A DNA stretch of 30,428 bases, from positions 1-30,428 of the IMG/VR virus record IMGVR_UViG_3300037189_013468; one strand, 5' to 3'. Of the stretch, positions 1 through 6,354 are shown piece by piece. How positions within the stretch are numbered: the stretch's first letter is position 1; each line of letters starts with the position of its first letter. The notes below the pieces were generated by a model, which ran no database searches, had not been told where the DNA came from, and saw only the letters and a program-made list of their open reading frames with translations. This DNA is from a virus. Both the position numbers and the translations under genes were made by a program.

Positions 1-66
1 GGAGCCGCCCAGCATGCGGCTTACATCATCAATAAGTTCTTGTTTGGGTGTGAGAGTTCCGCTCAT
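1..66 (-). CDS. N-terminus of a virion structural protein (cut by window edge)
   Basis: Only the first 22 codons are inside the window, beginning at the ATG at 66. The peptide contains TPKQELIDDVSRMLGG, which resembles from memory the start of virion structural proteins in marine T4-like phages. A GAGG ribosome site lies about 9 nt before the ATG. A late-promoter-like GGTAAATA lies at 93-100 at the end of the preceding methyltransferase gene, so this gene probably has its own late transcription. The specific T4 equivalent cannot be decided from so few residues; a neck or tail completion protein is possible. Confidence 0.5.
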   Translation of the reverse strand, partial: MSGTLTPKQELIDDVSRMLGGS

Positions 67-92
67 ATAAAATACCTCGCCTAGTTGGCTGG

Positions 93-100
93 TATTTACC
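93..100 (-). promoter_or_regulatory. Late-promoter-like motif GGTAAATA
   Basis: The minus strand reads GGTAAATA, the same octamer found before the gp14-like gene at 6323-6330, 27 nt upstream of the ATG at 66. It overlaps the end of the methyltransferase ORF, consistent with a switch from the cassette to late structural transcription. Confidence 0.5.
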
Positions 101-101
101 T

Positions 102-563
102 TCAGAACTCAAACATTTCTTCAAACGTGTTGTCGCTGAGTTTGTAACCGCCCTTGTGGTCTTTGACGAAGGTGTAGTTATAGGTCAGTGCATCAGTGTT
201 TACAATGTTGCCGTCATTGCCCTGCGGTGATAAGCCCAAATTGGTTCTGCACTTGATCCAGTTGTCTGTTTGCAGTTCCACACCGTAGATTTGATTATTG
301 AGTATGTGCTGCTCACGTTTCAGTGAGTCTGGTTCCCAGACTTGCAGTCCATCTATGAGCCTGCGTTTTACTTCCAGCAAAAACACACCCTCACCGCAAC
401 TGTTGTCCAACCAGGTTTTGTTGGGATCTTGCCAGATTGCCAAGGGCAATTGGTCCAGAATCTCGTTTACCAGTTCAGGAGGCGTAAACACCTCACCAAA
501 CTGCTTTTGCTTTTGTTCCTTGGTAAGCGGAACGATTTCTGTGAGTGTGCTAGTTTTGGTCAT
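102..563 (-). CDS. Split adenine-N6 DNA methyltransferase, SAM-binding half (motifs X, I-III)
   Basis: This 153-residue protein carries the AdoMet-binding half of an adenine-N6 DNA methyltransferase. FGEVFTPPELV (residues 22-32) is the typical motif X region. LDNSCGEGVFL (52-62) is motif I, which binds AdoMet. IYGVEL is motif II and the NTDAL segment is motif III. The chain stops just after motif III, exactly where a gamma-class enzyme would continue into the catalytic NPPY motif. That motif is in the ORF encoded immediately upstream (550-1089), with which this gene overlaps by 14 nt in another frame. The two products probably assemble into one enzyme. The order IV...I-III is that of a permuted, beta-class-like arrangement. 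The family call is secure; assembly of an active enzyme is inference. Confidence 0.8.
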   Translation of the reverse strand: MTKTSTLTEIVPLTKEQKQKQFGEVFTPPELVNEILDQLPLAIWQDPNKTWLDNSCGEGVFLLEVKRRLIDGLQVWEPDSLKREQHILNNQIYGVELQTDNWIKCRTNLGLSPQGNDGNIVNTDALTYNYTFVKDHKGGYKLSDNTFEEMFEF

Positions 564-1089
564 AGATTTTGATCAACTCGCTCTTGCTGAGACTGGGCAT
601 CCCTACGGTGTTTAGAGCTGTTTTCCTAAACAGTGTGCTCAACGACTGCATCTTTTGGATCACTGTTGCATCCTTGGCTTTCAAGAAATAATGAGTGTTC
701 ACACTCCTATTGTCAAATCCTTCCAGGAACACTTTACCACAAGGGCCGTTGCCCACTCTGCCTATGCACACGTTGGCTGAGGCTATGTCCACAAAATCGA
801 AATCTGCATGAGTCCGTCTACCGTTTATGGGCTCTCGCGGATTCGCCTTCACCTGCCAAATTTGATAGCAGGTGACAATGGTGCCAGGAAAAACATCATC
901 ATCTACAGTTTGATCATACATCAGATGCAGACAAGAATCCAACCTGTTTTGCACACTTTCCTTACGAAAGGTTCTGGGCAACACATAATGTATGTTGGTG
1001 CTCAAAGTCGCTGCCAAGTTCAAAAACTCCACAGCTAGATTACTGTTCTTTCCGTAAGGAGGGTTACCTATAATTATATCAAATTGCAT
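550..1089 (-). CDS. Split adenine-N6 DNA methyltransferase, catalytic NPPY half
   Basis: The 179-residue product begins MQFDIIIGNPPYG, so catalytic motif IV (NPPY, residues 9-12) stands directly at the N-terminus. It is followed by VLPRTF, as in the strand after motif IV of this family, and by a short C-terminal part that may act as target recognition (IGRVG, NTHYFL). It has no motif I or AdoMet loop; those are in the next ORF, 102-563. Start: ATG at 1089, 7 nt after the stop of the helicase C-terminal ORF, with AAGGTG about 11 nt upstream. It is the third gene of a four-ORF cassette. A frameshift cannot explain the split, because the halves are in the wrong order for a simple broken gene. 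Confidence 0.8.
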   Translation of the reverse strand: MQFDIIIGNPPYGKNSNLAVEFLNLAATLSTNIHYVLPRTFRKESVQNRLDSCLHLMYDQTVDDDVFPGTIVTCYQIWQVKANPREPINGRRTHADFDFVDIASANVCIGRVGNGPCGKVFLEGFDNRSVNTHYFLKAKDATVIQKMQSLSTLFRKTALNTVGMPSLSKSELIKIYDQN

Positions 1090-1096
1090 AAAAACT

Positions 1097-2380
1097 TTAC
1101 ACCTTGTCGTAGATCAACTCTAGCCACTGATATTTGATCACTCCTTTGTCAAAAAGATCTTTGACCACGCTCCAGGCAACACCAAATTCCTGCTCAATAC
1201 ACTCTTGAACTTCCGGTACTTGGTCCACTTGTTTGATGGCATCCATGAGGCGGTTACAGCCTGTGCCGTCACGTATCAGATCTATATTATCCACAATGGC
1301 AGTGATTCGCTCACGTGCCTTGCGAATATCCTCCACCTTTCGATCAGAGGGAGGCTCCTTACTAGGTTTTTTGGGCAGCAGTTTTGTTTTGCCCTTAGGG
1401 GCAGCAGCCACCTTGTCTGCTCTGATGTAGTCCACCGTGCCGCGTGCCAGAGCTTGGATCACATCCTTGTGTAGCTTGCTGAGATCAGCAGTGCTGCCTA
1501 TGACCCTACTAACGCTCTTGCGAGCCAACACCTGTGTTAGGTAGCTGTCCTTGTCCACCTTGACTGAGCCGTGAGCAGTGCCTGAGAATATGTCTATGGT
1601 GGCCAACACCTCCATCATGGCTTCTGCCGCACTTTTGCTCTCTGCACGCTTGGCCAGATTGAAAGTGGTCTCCAGGAGCATGGAGTCAAACTTGTCATCA
1701 CGATTGGGATCAAAGCTGAGGCTGATGATTTTTCCCACCTTGTCCACTGCGCCTGGTGTGAGTGCCCGGCTCATCTTCTGAATGGTGGCACCAGCTTCAC
1801 CACTGTCATAGGCCAGATACAGCTCAGTGATTTCGGGAATACTGAAGCTGCGCTGGGCCATCAGAGCTGAAATGATCAGCACACTCTGATTCAGTTTCTT
1901 TGCAGCCTGAACCTGTTCGCGAACAAGAGCCTCAGCATTGGCATTTTTGACCTTGCGTCCATCAATTTCATTGGTGCCGCCACCCAACACTAGAATTCGC
2001 CAGGCTGGCAATGCACTCTGAGCAATCACACCAATTGTGGCCAAGTTGCCGTCTTTGACTCGTGTGCCACCACTCACAAACATCATGGCCACTTTGCTCT
2101 TTTCTCGGCCAAACCAGTTTTGAGTTTGTAGGTCCACGTTGGCAGGATCCACACCATGTTTGCCCAGGAAAACTGATTCCAACATACGCACAAAAAAGCC
2201 CTTGCTCTTTTGGGGATGTGCCGCAAACTTGCTCCAGCTGGGCAGCAGCCGCATATCTTCATCATCAAATTCACCCGCGGCTGCACTTTGCATCACAGGC
2301 TCACTCAGATCCAATTGATATAGGCTGATGCTGGGCACCAATAAGTCACGCCTCTGATCCACTTGAAAGTTCTTAAGCAT
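1097..2380 (-). CDS. SF2 helicase, C-terminal (RecA2) half of a split enzyme
   Basis: The 427-residue product continues the helicase begun by the upstream ORF. Near residues 176-183 QRSFSIPE fits SF2 motif V, and QKMSRALTPG (201-210) fits motif VI with its arginine finger. The last ~90 residues are charged and probably helical, after a Lys/Pro-rich linker. I chose the ATG at 2380 because it overlaps the upstream stop in ATGCTTAA, the usual arrangement for termination-reinitiation. The frame stays open to 2488, but residues encoded there are Cys/Trp-rich and lie over the other half's conserved end. The pair probably forms one ATP-driven DNA translocase acting with the methyltransferase downstream. 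Substrate and role are inferred. Confidence 0.7.
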   Translation of the reverse strand: MLKNFQVDQRRDLLVPSISLYQLDLSEPVMQSAAAGEFDDEDMRLLPSWSKFAAHPQKSKGFFVRMLESVFLGKHGVDPANVDLQTQNWFGREKSKVAMMFVSGGTRVKDGNLATIGVIAQSALPAWRILVLGGGTNEIDGRKVKNANAEALVREQVQAAKKLNQSVLIISALMAQRSFSIPEITELYLAYDSGEAGATIQKMSRALTPGAVDKVGKIISLSFDPNRDDKFDSMLLETTFNLAKRAESKSAAEAMMEVLATIDIFSGTAHGSVKVDKDSYLTQVLARKSVSRVIGSTADLSKLHKDVIQALARGTVDYIRADKVAAAPKGKTKLLPKKPSKEPPSDRKVEDIRKARERITAIVDNIDLIRDGTGCNRLMDAIKQVDQVPEVQECIEQEFGVAWSVVKDLFDKGVIKYQWLELIYDKV

Positions 2381-3407
2381 GAGGTATCCCCAATTCCCTT
2401 TGAGCAAGTGTTTTCTGCACCAACAGCTCTGGGTATGTGACGCTGACAATAGTGTCCACATTCCACAGTTTGGTGGCGCGGTCAGCATTTGTGCCTGTCA
2501 TGATCAACACCTTATCGTGGGACTTGACTGCCTTCTTCAACAGTTCAGCCTGACCATTCCTATGCACACCAAAATCTGCCTCATCCACAATCAGCAGTCG
2601 TGGCACACGGCGGCTGAACAGATATTTGATGCGAGCTTCACGCTGGGCACCAGGACACATGCTCAGATATGCCACAGCAGGCTTCTTGTGCAACAAAGCC
2701 TCGCTCAGTTGCGTCTTGTAGAGCTTGTCCTGTGTGTCCACGTGGGAGTAGTTTTGCCATTGTGCAAAGCTGGTGAGGTCCTTGCCAAAGCTGGCAAAAA
2801 CTGTTTTCACATAGCTGGCCACCACCACCAGAGGGGTCTCCATCTCACGGGCCACAGCACCGCTGAACAGTGTCTTGCCAAAGCGGGCACACAGCTCAGC
2901 CAGCACTACTCTGTTGCCCCCAGAGTAGCTGGAGATCACTTCCTCAGCCATCTGGTATTGCATGGTGCTGAGGGCAGCAGAGGGCAAGGGTTGCCCAATG
3001 CTGCTCAGATGATGGTTGAGTTTGAGGATCAGCTCGTCGCTGGTGATGCTGTGGATTTCGCCCGTGGTGCCCTTGCGACTGCCCACAAACTGACGCAAAT
3101 AGTCATCCATGCGTGCGCCCTGGTATGCACGACCCACCTTCTGGGCGTAGTCGTTCACATCCCAGGCTGCATCAATCTGCACCACACCTGTATAGATCAG
3201 ATCCTTGCGAACCCCCACGCTCTCCTTGACTCGTGCCAAGATGCTGTGCCAGGGGTCATCGCCAGCCTTGACCCAACGCTCACCAAACTTACACTCTTGC
3301 GCATTGGTGGTTTCATGCCACAGATACATGAACATGCGCCCCTCACTGCTGGGCGCAAACCTGTCCGCCCAATCAGGGCGTGATACCTTTTTATCACTGG
3401 GATCCAT
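2373..3407 (-). CDS. SF2 helicase, N-terminal half, with possible GIY-YIG-like nuclease domain
   Basis: This 344-residue protein has the first RecA domain of an SF2 helicase: CARFGKT (about 163-169) as Walker A, IVDEAD (about 263-268) as Walker B, and TGTNADRA (about 284-291) as motif III. It ends shortly after motif III; motifs V and VI are in the next ORF. The first ~120 residues contain MFMYLWHE, KFGERWV, a conserved-looking Arg and GEIHS, a pattern reminiscent of GIY-YIG or T5orf172 nucleases. That part is a weak structural guess. Start: ATG at 3407, with AAGGGA about 11 nt upstream; a TTG at 3413 is the alternative. The gene heads the helicase-methyltransferase cassette, so a restriction-like or DNA-modification role is plausible. 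Confidence 0.7.
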   Translation of the reverse strand: MDPSDKKVSRPDWADRFAPSSEGRMFMYLWHETTNAQECKFGERWVKAGDDPWHSILARVKESVGVRKDLIYTGVVQIDAAWDVNDYAQKVGRAYQGARMDDYLRQFVGSRKGTTGEIHSITSDELILKLNHHLSSIGQPLPSAALSTMQYQMAEEVISSYSGGNRVVLAELCARFGKTLFSGAVAREMETPLVVVASYVKTVFASFGKDLTSFAQWQNYSHVDTQDKLYKTQLSEALLHKKPAVAYLSMCPGAQREARIKYLFSRRVPRLLIVDEADFGVHRNGQAELLKKAVKSHDKVLIMTGTNADRATKLWNVDTIVSVTYPELLVQKTLAQRELGIPHA

Positions 3408-3422
3408 GTTCAAATCTTTCCC

Positions 3423-3450
3423 TTATTAGTCAGAGATAGCTATCAATCAA
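3423..3450 (-). promoter_or_regulatory. Possible sigma70-type promoter of the helicase-methyltransferase cassette
   Basis: On the minus strand TTGATT (3445-3450) and TAATAA (3423-3428) are 16 nt apart, just upstream of the helicase start. The spacer holds a perfect 10-bp palindrome, GATAGCTATC (3435-3444), which could be an operator. Both boxes are imperfect. Confidence 0.35.
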
Positions 3451-3739
3451 GAGCTGCCTTGATATTAGCATATTGGTTCACCATCTTGTTCCAATCCACT
3501 ATGCTCATAAATCCCAGTCTCAGTGCTAGCAGCATCATCACAGTGCTGCCCATGGGAACAAACAAATAAAACAGGATACCCACCAGGGTGCTTGCATACA
3601 CATCCCTGATTACCCTACGAATCATATCCTCAGCACTGGTGCTGTAATGACAGGCCAAATAGGCGCTGACAAGACTGACCGTCCAGGCCAATCCCAGTGT
3701 CATCAGCACGCCCAAAGTTGATAGGATAAAACTGATCAT
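3443..3739 (-). CDS. Small membrane protein, unknown function
   Basis: The 98-residue product starts at the ATG at 3739, preceded by TAGGAAACAAGAA, a good ribosome site placed just after the previous gene's stop. Two hydrophobic stretches are visible: residues ~2-30 (FILSTLGVLMTLGLAW onward) and ~50-75 (TLVGILFYLFVPMGSTVMML). They are separated by a charged segment (EDMIRRVIRD), suggesting a two-span inner-membrane protein. Upstream in-frame codons to 3829 overlap the previous gene and are not needed. I do not recognise the family. Holin and superinfection-exclusion roles come to mind for phage proteins of this shape, but no specific feature supports either. Confidence 0.6.
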   Translation of the reverse strand: MISFILSTLGVLMTLGLAWTVSLVSAYLACHYSTSAEDMIRRVIRDVYASTLVGILFYLFVPMGSTVMMLLALRLGFMSIVDWNKMVNQYANIKAALD

Positions 3740-3749
3740 TTCTTGTTTC

Positions 3750-4190
3750 CTACTTAAATTGCAAGTCTGGTGGTGGCGCGCCCAAATATTCTGCCACAGT
3801 TTCTTGAAATTCTGCCTGTGTGAAAACACGCATCTGCCCCCACCGTAAGCCTGTTATTTTCCAGAGCAGCAGGTCACTTTCTGTGCTGAACCATACTTGC
3901 ACACCTGCCTCTACACCAAAAAAATTACGAGGACGGAGTAGAGTAGGGCCTGCATGCATGGTTTCAATCCATGTGAGTAGGCTGTCCAAATCTTTAAAAC
4001 AAGTAACTCTGCTTATACCCCAATGTTTTTCCAGGTCACTTCTCTCCAAGACAACCCTGGTCCAATCCCCCGAATGTGCTTCAGCCAACTGTGATTGAAA
4101 TTTCAAGATGGTGGCAAATGGCGCCTGGCGATAGGCCCTGTATTCAAAGAATCTACTACTCCAGATCCGCACAAAACTGGATTCAAGCAC
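3750..4190 (-). CDS. Hypothetical protein
   Basis: I place the start at the GTG at 4190, which overlaps the previous gene's stop as TAGTG and follows a strong GGAGGTGGAG ribosome site. This gives about 146 residues. An in-frame ATG at 4214 would overlap the upstream gene by 25 nt and ignores that ribosome site. The sequence is aromatic-rich (WSSRFFEYRAYRQAP near the start, LLLWKITGLRWGQMRVF near the end) and reads like a compact globular alpha/beta protein. No catalytic motif or membrane span is visible and I do not recognise it. It belongs to a tight run of small minus-strand genes. Confidence 0.55.
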   Translation of the reverse strand: MLESSFVRIWSSRFFEYRAYRQAPFATILKFQSQLAEAHSGDWTRVVLERSDLEKHWGISRVTCFKDLDSLLTWIETMHAGPTLLRPRNFFGVEAGVQVWFSTESDLLLWKITGLRWGQMRVFTQAEFQETVAEYLGAPPPDLQFK

Positions 4191-4477
4191 TACTCCACCT
4201 CCACAATGGCCCATTCATCTTCCAGGAAGGGCTTTACACAGGATCCTTGGCCATATTTCAGTTCGAGTACACTTGTGATCAGATGAGTATAGTAGCCGCT
4301 GCCCACATATGCCAAGCTGGGACGCTTGATATAGGCTTTGCCTTTCTTGCTCAGATTGCTCTTGATATACCTATCGCTGCCAGACACTATCTCGTCTGAC
4401 AGTTTTACCTTTACCTCACGGCTAGGACAAAAGTAGAGGCCAGTGGGCTTGTGTAGGATGCGGTAAACTTTGGTCAT
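4190..4477 (-). CDS. Hypothetical protein (95 residues)
   Basis: The small basic protein begins MTKVYRILHKPTGLYF and contains several Lys- and Tyr-rich segments. Its ATG at 4477 overlaps the previous stop as TAATG, and its own stop overlaps the next start as TAGTG. Three consecutive genes are therefore translationally coupled. The VYRILHKPTGLYF opening looks like a small beta-rich phage protein, but I cannot assign a function. Confidence 0.6.
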   Translation of the reverse strand: MTKVYRILHKPTGLYFCPSREVKVKLSDEIVSGSDRYIKSNLSKKGKAYIKRPSLAYVGSGYYTHLITSVLELKYGQGSCVKPFLEDEWAIVEVE

Positions 4478-4854
4478 TAGGTCAGCTCTAGAGCACCATG
4501 CAGATGCACTTCAGTTTCGGGATCTCCCCAGCCCAAGTCACCAATTGCATCGCAGCCTTCCTGATCATAAACTTGCTCAAACTGCTCACGTTCCTCAGCT
4601 GACATGCTTTCGGGCCATTCCCAACCGCCGCCTACACCGTCTGTCATGTCCACAAGTTCCCAGTCCAAATCGGATCCCCACACCTCATAACCATCAGGGT
4701 TATCCAAATCTATGTCTGGCTTAGAGTCGCTTTCCACAGTCCATGACCCCCAACGATACCATTCAGTGCGCACAACACAACGCCCGCCAGCACACCATAT
4801 GGTGATATGCTCCACGTTCTTCTTTTCTCTGGTGCTCAGTGTCCAAACGGTCAT
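4477..4854 (-). CDS. Hypothetical acidic protein (125 residues)
   Basis: The product is acidic and tryptophan-rich, with stretches such as DIDLDNPDGYEVWGSDLDW and a Gly-Gly-Trp turn. There is no signal peptide or membrane segment. The ATG at 4854 is preceded by AAAGGAAC at suitable spacing. The stop overlaps the next ATG as TAATG. High acidity and small size are compatible with a DNA-mimic or protein-binding phage inhibitor, but this is speculation; the family is not recognised. Confidence 0.6.
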   Translation of the reverse strand: MTVWTLSTREKKNVEHITIWCAGGRCVVRTEWYRWGSWTVESDSKPDIDLDNPDGYEVWGSDLDWELVDMTDGVGGGWEWPESMSAEEREQFEQVYDQEGCDAIGDLGWGDPETEVHLHGALELT

Positions 4855-4877
4855 TACTTTGTTCCTTTTTATAGACA

Positions 4878-4897
4878 GTGGAGGCTTACGCCTCCAC
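4878..4897 (-). other. Hairpin enclosing a stop codon in a GTAA loop
   Basis: On the minus strand the 8-bp stem GTGGAGGC/GCCTCCAC closes a GTAA loop that includes the TAA stop of the 330-residue gene. GTAA fits the GNRA tetraloop class. No T-run follows, so it is not a standard terminator; it could protect a processed 3' end or slow ribosomes. Confidence 0.5.
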
Positions 4898-5878
4898 CTT
4901 GTTCCAAAAAGCCTTCACCACACTACGGCCACGCTCCTTGCTGAGCCCCAGTTCCTGGATCACAATCTCAATCATACCCGCCTCATTGGTGCCCTTCTTG
5001 TTGGTGCGGATTAACTCGCGCACCTGGCTTGCAACAGTGGGCTGGCCCTGATTCTTGTTGGGCTTGATAGTGACAGTTTTGGTGTCCTTGCTCTTGGCAG
5101 CCTTCTGGACCACTTCCTTGGCCAGGCGCTTGACATTCTGGGCCTTGGCTGTGTCCTTGGCAGCAGGCTTGATCTTGGCCTTGGTTTCCACCTTCTTGAC
5201 CTTGGCCTTGATCTCCTGCACATCCCCACCCAGCGTGCTCACAATCTCCTGGAGCGGCTTGACCCAGTTCTTGATGGTCTTGTCCTCCAGGGCTTCCTGC
5301 AGGCTCTCGTTGTAGTGCTGCACCAGGCGCTTGCGAACCTGCGCCTTAGCGCCCTGAGCTTCAAGAACATGTTCAACTTCGCCCCTGACAGCCTTGAGCT
5401 CAATCTTGCCGTTGAGGAAGCGCGCCTTCACATTGTCAATACGGCTGTAGCAGTTCTTGTAGGTATCATTCAGCTTACCAGCCGCAGTCATTTCCAGCTC
5501 TTCAAAAATGCCCGTGTCCTTGGCTGCCACAGTAACTTCCTGATCACGCACCTTTTCCAGTGCATTGCGGATACGCAGAACGCTCTGCGGAGCCAGCTCA
5601 GCCCCCCGGTTCATGCAATAGGCAATCTTACCCAGGGTGGAAAGCTGGACACCGTCCAGGTCGCCCACATAAGCCACCAGTGCTTCAGCCTTGCGACTGA
5701 CCAGGAACTTCTCCAACTCAGCTTTGAGCTCAGTCTCGTCAACATTATAGTGGACATAGTTGAGCGCCTTCACATACTCAATACCAAAATCGGATGCTTG
5801 GTGGTTGAGCGCTGCAAAATTGGGCTCATTACCCACTAGTTCACGAACCTTCTTGTCAGTATTGGTAAGCTTCATCAT
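4886..5878 (-). CDS. Lys/Ala-rich hypothetical protein, 330 residues
   Basis: I take the ATG at 5878, which follows GGAGCAAG and lies downstream of a strong promoter; longer in-frame starts would overlap the promoter. The first ~200 residues look helical and globular (ELKAELEKFLVSRKAEALVAY and similar). A low-complexity Lys/Ala linker follows (about 225-285: KAKVKKVETKAKIKPAAK). The last ~50 residues form a compact domain (SQVRELIRTNKKGTNEAGM, LSKERGRSVVKAFWNKVEA) that resembles a helix-turn-helix or small DNA-binding fold. This architecture suggests a nucleic-acid-associated protein. I do not recognise a family. Its stop codon lies in a hairpin loop. Confidence 0.65.
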   Translation of the reverse strand: MMKLTNTDKKVRELVGNEPNFAALNHQASDFGIEYVKALNYVHYNVDETELKAELEKFLVSRKAEALVAYVGDLDGVQLSTLGKIAYCMNRGAELAPQSVLRIRNALEKVRDQEVTVAAKDTGIFEELEMTAAGKLNDTYKNCYSRIDNVKARFLNGKIELKAVRGEVEHVLEAQGAKAQVRKRLVQHYNESLQEALEDKTIKNWVKPLQEIVSTLGGDVQEIKAKVKKVETKAKIKPAAKDTAKAQNVKRLAKEVVQKAAKSKDTKTVTIKPNKNQGQPTVASQVRELIRTNKKGTNEAGMIEIVIQELGLSKERGRSVVKAFWNKVEA

Positions 5879-5907
5879 AGGGCTTGCTCCTTGCTCTCTA
5901 TGTGGCC

Positions 5908-5936
5908 AATATAGCACCATTCGTGGGCTACGTCAA
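5908..5936 (-). promoter_or_regulatory. Sigma70-type promoter
   Basis: On the minus strand TTGACG (5931-5936) and TATATT (5908-5913) are exactly 17 nt apart, 30 nt upstream of the ATG at 5878. This is a near-consensus host-type promoter, suited to early expression of the 330-residue gene and perhaps the small genes after it. Confidence 0.7.
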
Positions 5937-5994
5937 CCATTTTCTTTGGTGCGATGCGATATTTTTAGGTGGCATTATTGCAACACTGTGGCAT

Positions 5995-6168
5995 TTATGC
6001 TACAAACTCACGCCAGCCCTGAATAGGGCTCCAGCTGAGGATCAATTGCTGATCTGCATAAATTGCACATTCAAAACCAGTGGCTACAGCAGCAGCACGG
6101 GCTTGATCTAGGCTTGGACCCATATACTTGGCGTAACCAAAATTCACCAGATGGCAACGGTATTGCAT
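5995..6168 (-). CDS. Small hypothetical protein (57 residues)
   Basis: The ATG at 6168 follows a strong AAGGAGATC ribosome site; the longer in-frame start at 6207 would overlap the promoter. The product begins MQYRCHLVNFGYAKYMG and contains an Ala-rich helix (SLDQARAAAVATGFECAIY), ending in a Trp-rich tail (SWSPIQGWREFV). It has the look of a small single-domain phage early protein. No function can be assigned. It has its own near-consensus promoter at 6193-6221. Confidence 0.6.
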   Translation of the reverse strand: MQYRCHLVNFGYAKYMGPSLDQARAAAVATGFECAIYADQQLILSWSPIQGWREFVA

Positions 6169-6192
6169 TGGGATCTCCTTGCTTCTGGGCGC

Positions 6193-6221
6193 ACTATAAC
6201 AAATCATCAGCCCACTGTCAA
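6193..6221 (-). promoter_or_regulatory. Sigma70-type promoter, near consensus
   Basis: The minus strand has TTGACA (6216-6221), a 17-nt spacer and TATAGT (6193-6198), 25 nt before the ATG at 6168. The -35 box overlaps a CAACAC half-site that belongs to a set of inverted repeats (6219-6251). Confidence 0.75.
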
Positions 6222-6251
6222 CACTTTTTTTGTGTTGTATTTTTACAACAC
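6219..6251. promoter_or_regulatory. Alternating CAACAC/GTGTTG half-sites, possible operator
   Basis: Three hexamers alternate in orientation: CAACAC (6219-6224), GTGTTG (6232-6237) and CAACAC (6246-6251). They are separated by 7 and 8 A/T-only bases. The second pair extends to an 8-bp stem, GTGTTGTA/TACAACAC, around TTTT. The first half-site overlaps the -35 box, as expected for a repressor or activator site. A hairpin role is an alternative. Confidence 0.45.
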
Positions 6252-6322
6252 CCCCAAATACTTACAGTTTTGCCACTGAGAAAACTCTTGACAATGGGCA
6301 CTCTGAGCCCCTTCCTCTAGCA

Positions 6323-6330
6323 GGTAAATA
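6323..6330 (+). promoter_or_regulatory. Late-promoter-like motif GGTAAATA
   Basis: GGTAAATA lies 24 nt before the ATG of the gp14-like gene, and AGGAGA follows at ribosome-site distance. It resembles the T4 late -10 consensus TATAAATA and likely drives the plus-strand structural operon. Confidence 0.55.
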
Positions 6331-6354
6331 GTTGCATATAGGAGATTTGACGAT

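Noticed and set aside
2373-2488. Programmed frameshift between the two helicase ORFs
   Set aside because: A +1 shift would be needed, no slippery sequence is present in phase, and the ATGCTTAA overlap explains expression by reinitiation.
2379-3383. 334-codon plus-strand ORF opposite the helicase
   Set aside because: It lies wholly over an ORF with clear Walker A, Walker B and motif III, and its composition (His, Cys, Leu-rich) is that of a reverse-strand shadow.
6290-6330. Plus-strand TTGACA at 6290 as a sigma70 promoter for the gp14-like gene
   Set aside because: No -10 box occurs at 16-18 nt; the GGTAAATA late motif is the better candidate.
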